DNA of 64,000 nucleotides from Monoplex corrugatus (taxonomy: Eukaryota > Mollusca > Gastropoda > Littorinimorpha > Ranellidae). Positions within the stretch are counted from its first letter, which is position 1, and each line of letters begins with the position of its first letter. The DNA lies in NCBI GenBank assembly GCA_030674185.1, contig CM060306.1:40793483-40857482 (forward strand), in the 5' to 3' direction. Positions 61,657 to 64,000 of the stretch are shown piece after piece. The notes under the pieces were generated by a model. It was not told the origin of the DNA, did no database searches, and was given only the letters and a program-made list of their open reading frames with translations. A program made the translations under genes and the position numbers.

Positions 61657-64000
61657 AGTAGGCCTCCCTCGGTCATGGCTGACCATGGACAAAGTACATC
61701 CGTTCTAATGTCTAGATGGGCTGTCTGCTTGGTGCAAGCAGCGTCGCCTGTGACTGTAGAGACAATGCGAGAGAGGCAGTCTCTGTCGCAGCGGTCGCAT
61801 GTGTATGCTGATGCTGGTCTGTTGGCTGTCATCCCTTTTCTGCGAACTCGCTTTTCTGCTGCAGCAGCTGACAGTTTGTCCTCACCAACCCGCAGCTGTT
61901 TCTTGAGAGTGGTTCTCCAGCTGTTGCGGTCGTCTGCGAGGTCCTCCCAGGACTCAGTGTCTATCTCAAGTGCCTTCATGTCACGTTTGCAAACGTCTTT
62001 GTATCTCAGCTGTGGGTGGCCAATGTTTCTCTGCCCTGTGGCAAGCTCCCATAAAGGATGTCTTTTGGGATGCGACCATCTTCCATGCGGCGAACGTGGC
62101 CCAATCAGCGCAGCCGACGCTGTCTCAGCATGGTATGCATGGTTGGGAGGCCAGCGCGGGTCAGGACTTCGGTGTTGGTCACCTTGTCTTGCCAGGAAAT
62201 GCCGAGTATGCGCCGTAGGCTTCTCAGGTGGAAAGTATTGAGCCTTTTCTCCTGATGAGCATGCGTGGTCCACGCCTCGCTGCCATACAGCAAGGTGCTG
62301 AGGACACAGGCGTTGTAAACAGCCATCTTTGTCTTCTTGGTCAGCTTGGGATTTGTCCACACCCTTTGTGTGAGGCGGGCTAGTGTTATGGCTGCCTTCC
62401 CGATCCTTTTGTCGATCTCTGTGTCAAGGGAGAGGTTATCGGTGATGGTGGACCCAAGATATGTGAATTGGTGGATGGCTTCAAGCTCGTAGTCATCAAT
62501 GGTGATGGCTGGTGGAGATGGCGTGTCTTGGCCCAGGACGTTTGTCTTCTTAAGACTGATGGTTAGACCAAAATCTATGCAGGCCTAGGAGAAGCGGTCC
62601 ATTAGTGATTGCAAGTCCCGCTGAGTATGGGTCACAACTGCGGCATCGTCGGCAAATAGCATGTCTCTGATGAGGGCTTCACGGACCTTTGTCCTTGCTC
62701 TGAGGCGGGCGAGTTTGAAGAGTCTGCCGTCTGATCTGGTCCGCAGGTGGATCCCTTCTTGCGCTGTGCTGAATGCATGCCTCAGGAGGAGAGCGAAGAA
62801 GATCCCAAAGAGGGTTGGGGCCAGGACGCAGCCTTGTTTCACACCGCTGCGTACGTCGAAGGGCTTGGAGAGGTTTCCGTTGAACTGCACCGTCCCTTTC
62901 ATGTTGGAGTGGAAGGACTCAATTAAGCTGTGCAGTTTGGGGGGGCAGCCGATTTTTCAGAGAGTCCTAAAAAGGCCATCTCTGCTGACTAGGTCAAAGG
63001 CCTTGGTGAGGTCAATGAATGCCACATACAGGGGCATGCGCTGCTCTCTGCACTTCTCCTGGATTTGGCGAAGGGAAAAGACCATGTCTGCCGTGGATCT
63101 CTCTGCTCGAAAACCACACTGTGATTCCGGGTAGACGCGTTCAGCCAGTTTCTGCAGGCGGATTAGGAGGACCCGAGCATAGACTTTGCCAACAATGCTG
63201 AGGAGCAAGATACCTCTGTAGTTGTTGCAGTCACTCCTTTCGCCTTTGTTTTTGTACCGGGTGACGATCTTGACGTCCGTCATGTCCTGCGGTACAGCTT
63301 CCTCATTCCAACACTGACAGAGGACTGTGTGCAAAAGGTGCAGAAGAGAAGTCCTGCAGTGCTTGATAAGGTCTGGGAGAATTCCGTCGTTGCCAGGTGC
63401 CTTGCCTGATGCCAGGCTATCAATGGCCTTGCTGAGTTCGGCCACAGTTGGCTCTGCGTCAAGTTCTTCCATTACCGGCATGCACTTGATGGCATCAAGG
63501 GCTAAGGGGGACACCATGTTCTGTGTGGAGTAGAGGTCAGAGTAGTGTTCCGCCCATCTTTCCATCTGTTGGCTAGGATCGCTAATTACTTCCCCAGTGG
63601 AGGATTTGAGGGGGGCAATCTTGCTCTGTGTTGGTCCCAGTGCCTTCTTGATGCCATCATACATTTCTCGGATGTTGCCTCTTTCAGCAGCACTCTGTAT
63701 CTCTTCGCTGAGCTCTGTCCAGTACTCGTTTGCTCAGCGCCTGGCGTTAAGCTGGACCTTACTCCTGGCAGCCCTGAGGATTTGCAGGTTCTTCTCACTG
63801 GGTGACTGCTTATACTCGGTGAGTGCGGCGCGCTTGGCCTCAACAGTGGGAGTCATCTCTGATGATTTGGCCTCAAACCAGTTGTGGGACTTCACAGTTT
63901 TCTTCCCAAAGGTGGTCATAGCAATGCGGTGCATGGTGTCTCGTAGCGTTTCCCATCTCTCTGTGGCAGAGTCTCTGGGCTGCAATGCATCGTATTCTCT
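61657..64000 (-). mobile_element. LINE copy 2 (same family as 39746-43744), cut by window edge
   Basis: Minus strand reads from the end of the endonuclease region through the whole reverse transcriptase: [53 protein letters not shown] and FADDAAVV, to the [12 protein letters not shown]-terminus. It is very close to copy 1. Stops at 63734-63736 (TGC to TGA compared with copy 1), 62957-62959 (CGA to TGA) and 62585-62587 (CAG to TAG) make it inactive. It keeps TAC where copy 1 has TAA, and the base copy 1 lost near 41772. It ends at TAGTAGGCCTCC next to TA and AC repeats. Confidence 0.93.

Overview
The window is animal nuclear DNA: genes split into short exons with GT..AG introns, very many long (AC)n/(GT)n arrays, LINE, DIRS-like and tRNA-derived SINE debris, and small TTAA-flanked elements. 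The repeat mix and the presence of a ciliary microtubule inner protein gene suggest a lophotrochozoan, most likely a mollusc and perhaps a marine gastropod. The species is inferred, not shown.

Layout. (1) About 54-25014, minus strand: the first 17 coding exons of SMG1, the PI3K-like kinase of nonsense-mediated mRNA decay. Phases agree at every junction. The start codon is at 25014, and the gene runs off the left edge long before the FAT and kinase domains. Its introns carry most of the microsatellites, a DIRS-like remnant, a LINE 3' end, SINEs and a 124-bp TTAA-flanked MITE. (2) About 25100-35360: no gene I can defend, but an inverted pair of 16-bp minisatellites, a SINE whose 62-bp segment is repeated four times, and one unassigned candidate exon. 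(3) 35361-46845, minus strand: mitochondrial thioredoxin (TXN2) in three coding exons plus an inferred 5' UTR exon. Its first coding intron holds a nearly full-length, broken LINE in antisense. (4) 46880-61044, plus strand: a gene resembling CIMIP4/TEX33, a ciliary/sperm microtubule inner protein. It has an inferred non-coding first exon, two shared coding exons, and two alternative 3' terminal exons that look like diverged duplicates in the same phase. (5) 61255-64000: a SINE, an (AC)n array and a second, minus-strand copy of the same LINE, cut by the window edge.

TXN2 and the CIMIP4-like gene appear to share a bidirectional promoter near 46780-46940 (ETS, CRE-like and possible X-box motifs between two outward-facing splice donors). 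SMG1 has its own start region near 25015-25110.

The strongest leads are: SMG1 exons 8 and 10 each lie between complementary (CA)n and (UG)n intron arrays that could fold around the exon; the duplicated terminal exon of the CIMIP4-like gene; the repeated joining of retroelement ends to TG/AC arrays, including both ends of one LINE; the inverted 16-bp minisatellites whose unit looks like a Pol III B box; and a one-base discrepancy in an otherwise well conserved TXN2 exon. I found no operon, CRISPR array, phage or clearly new enzymatic system.
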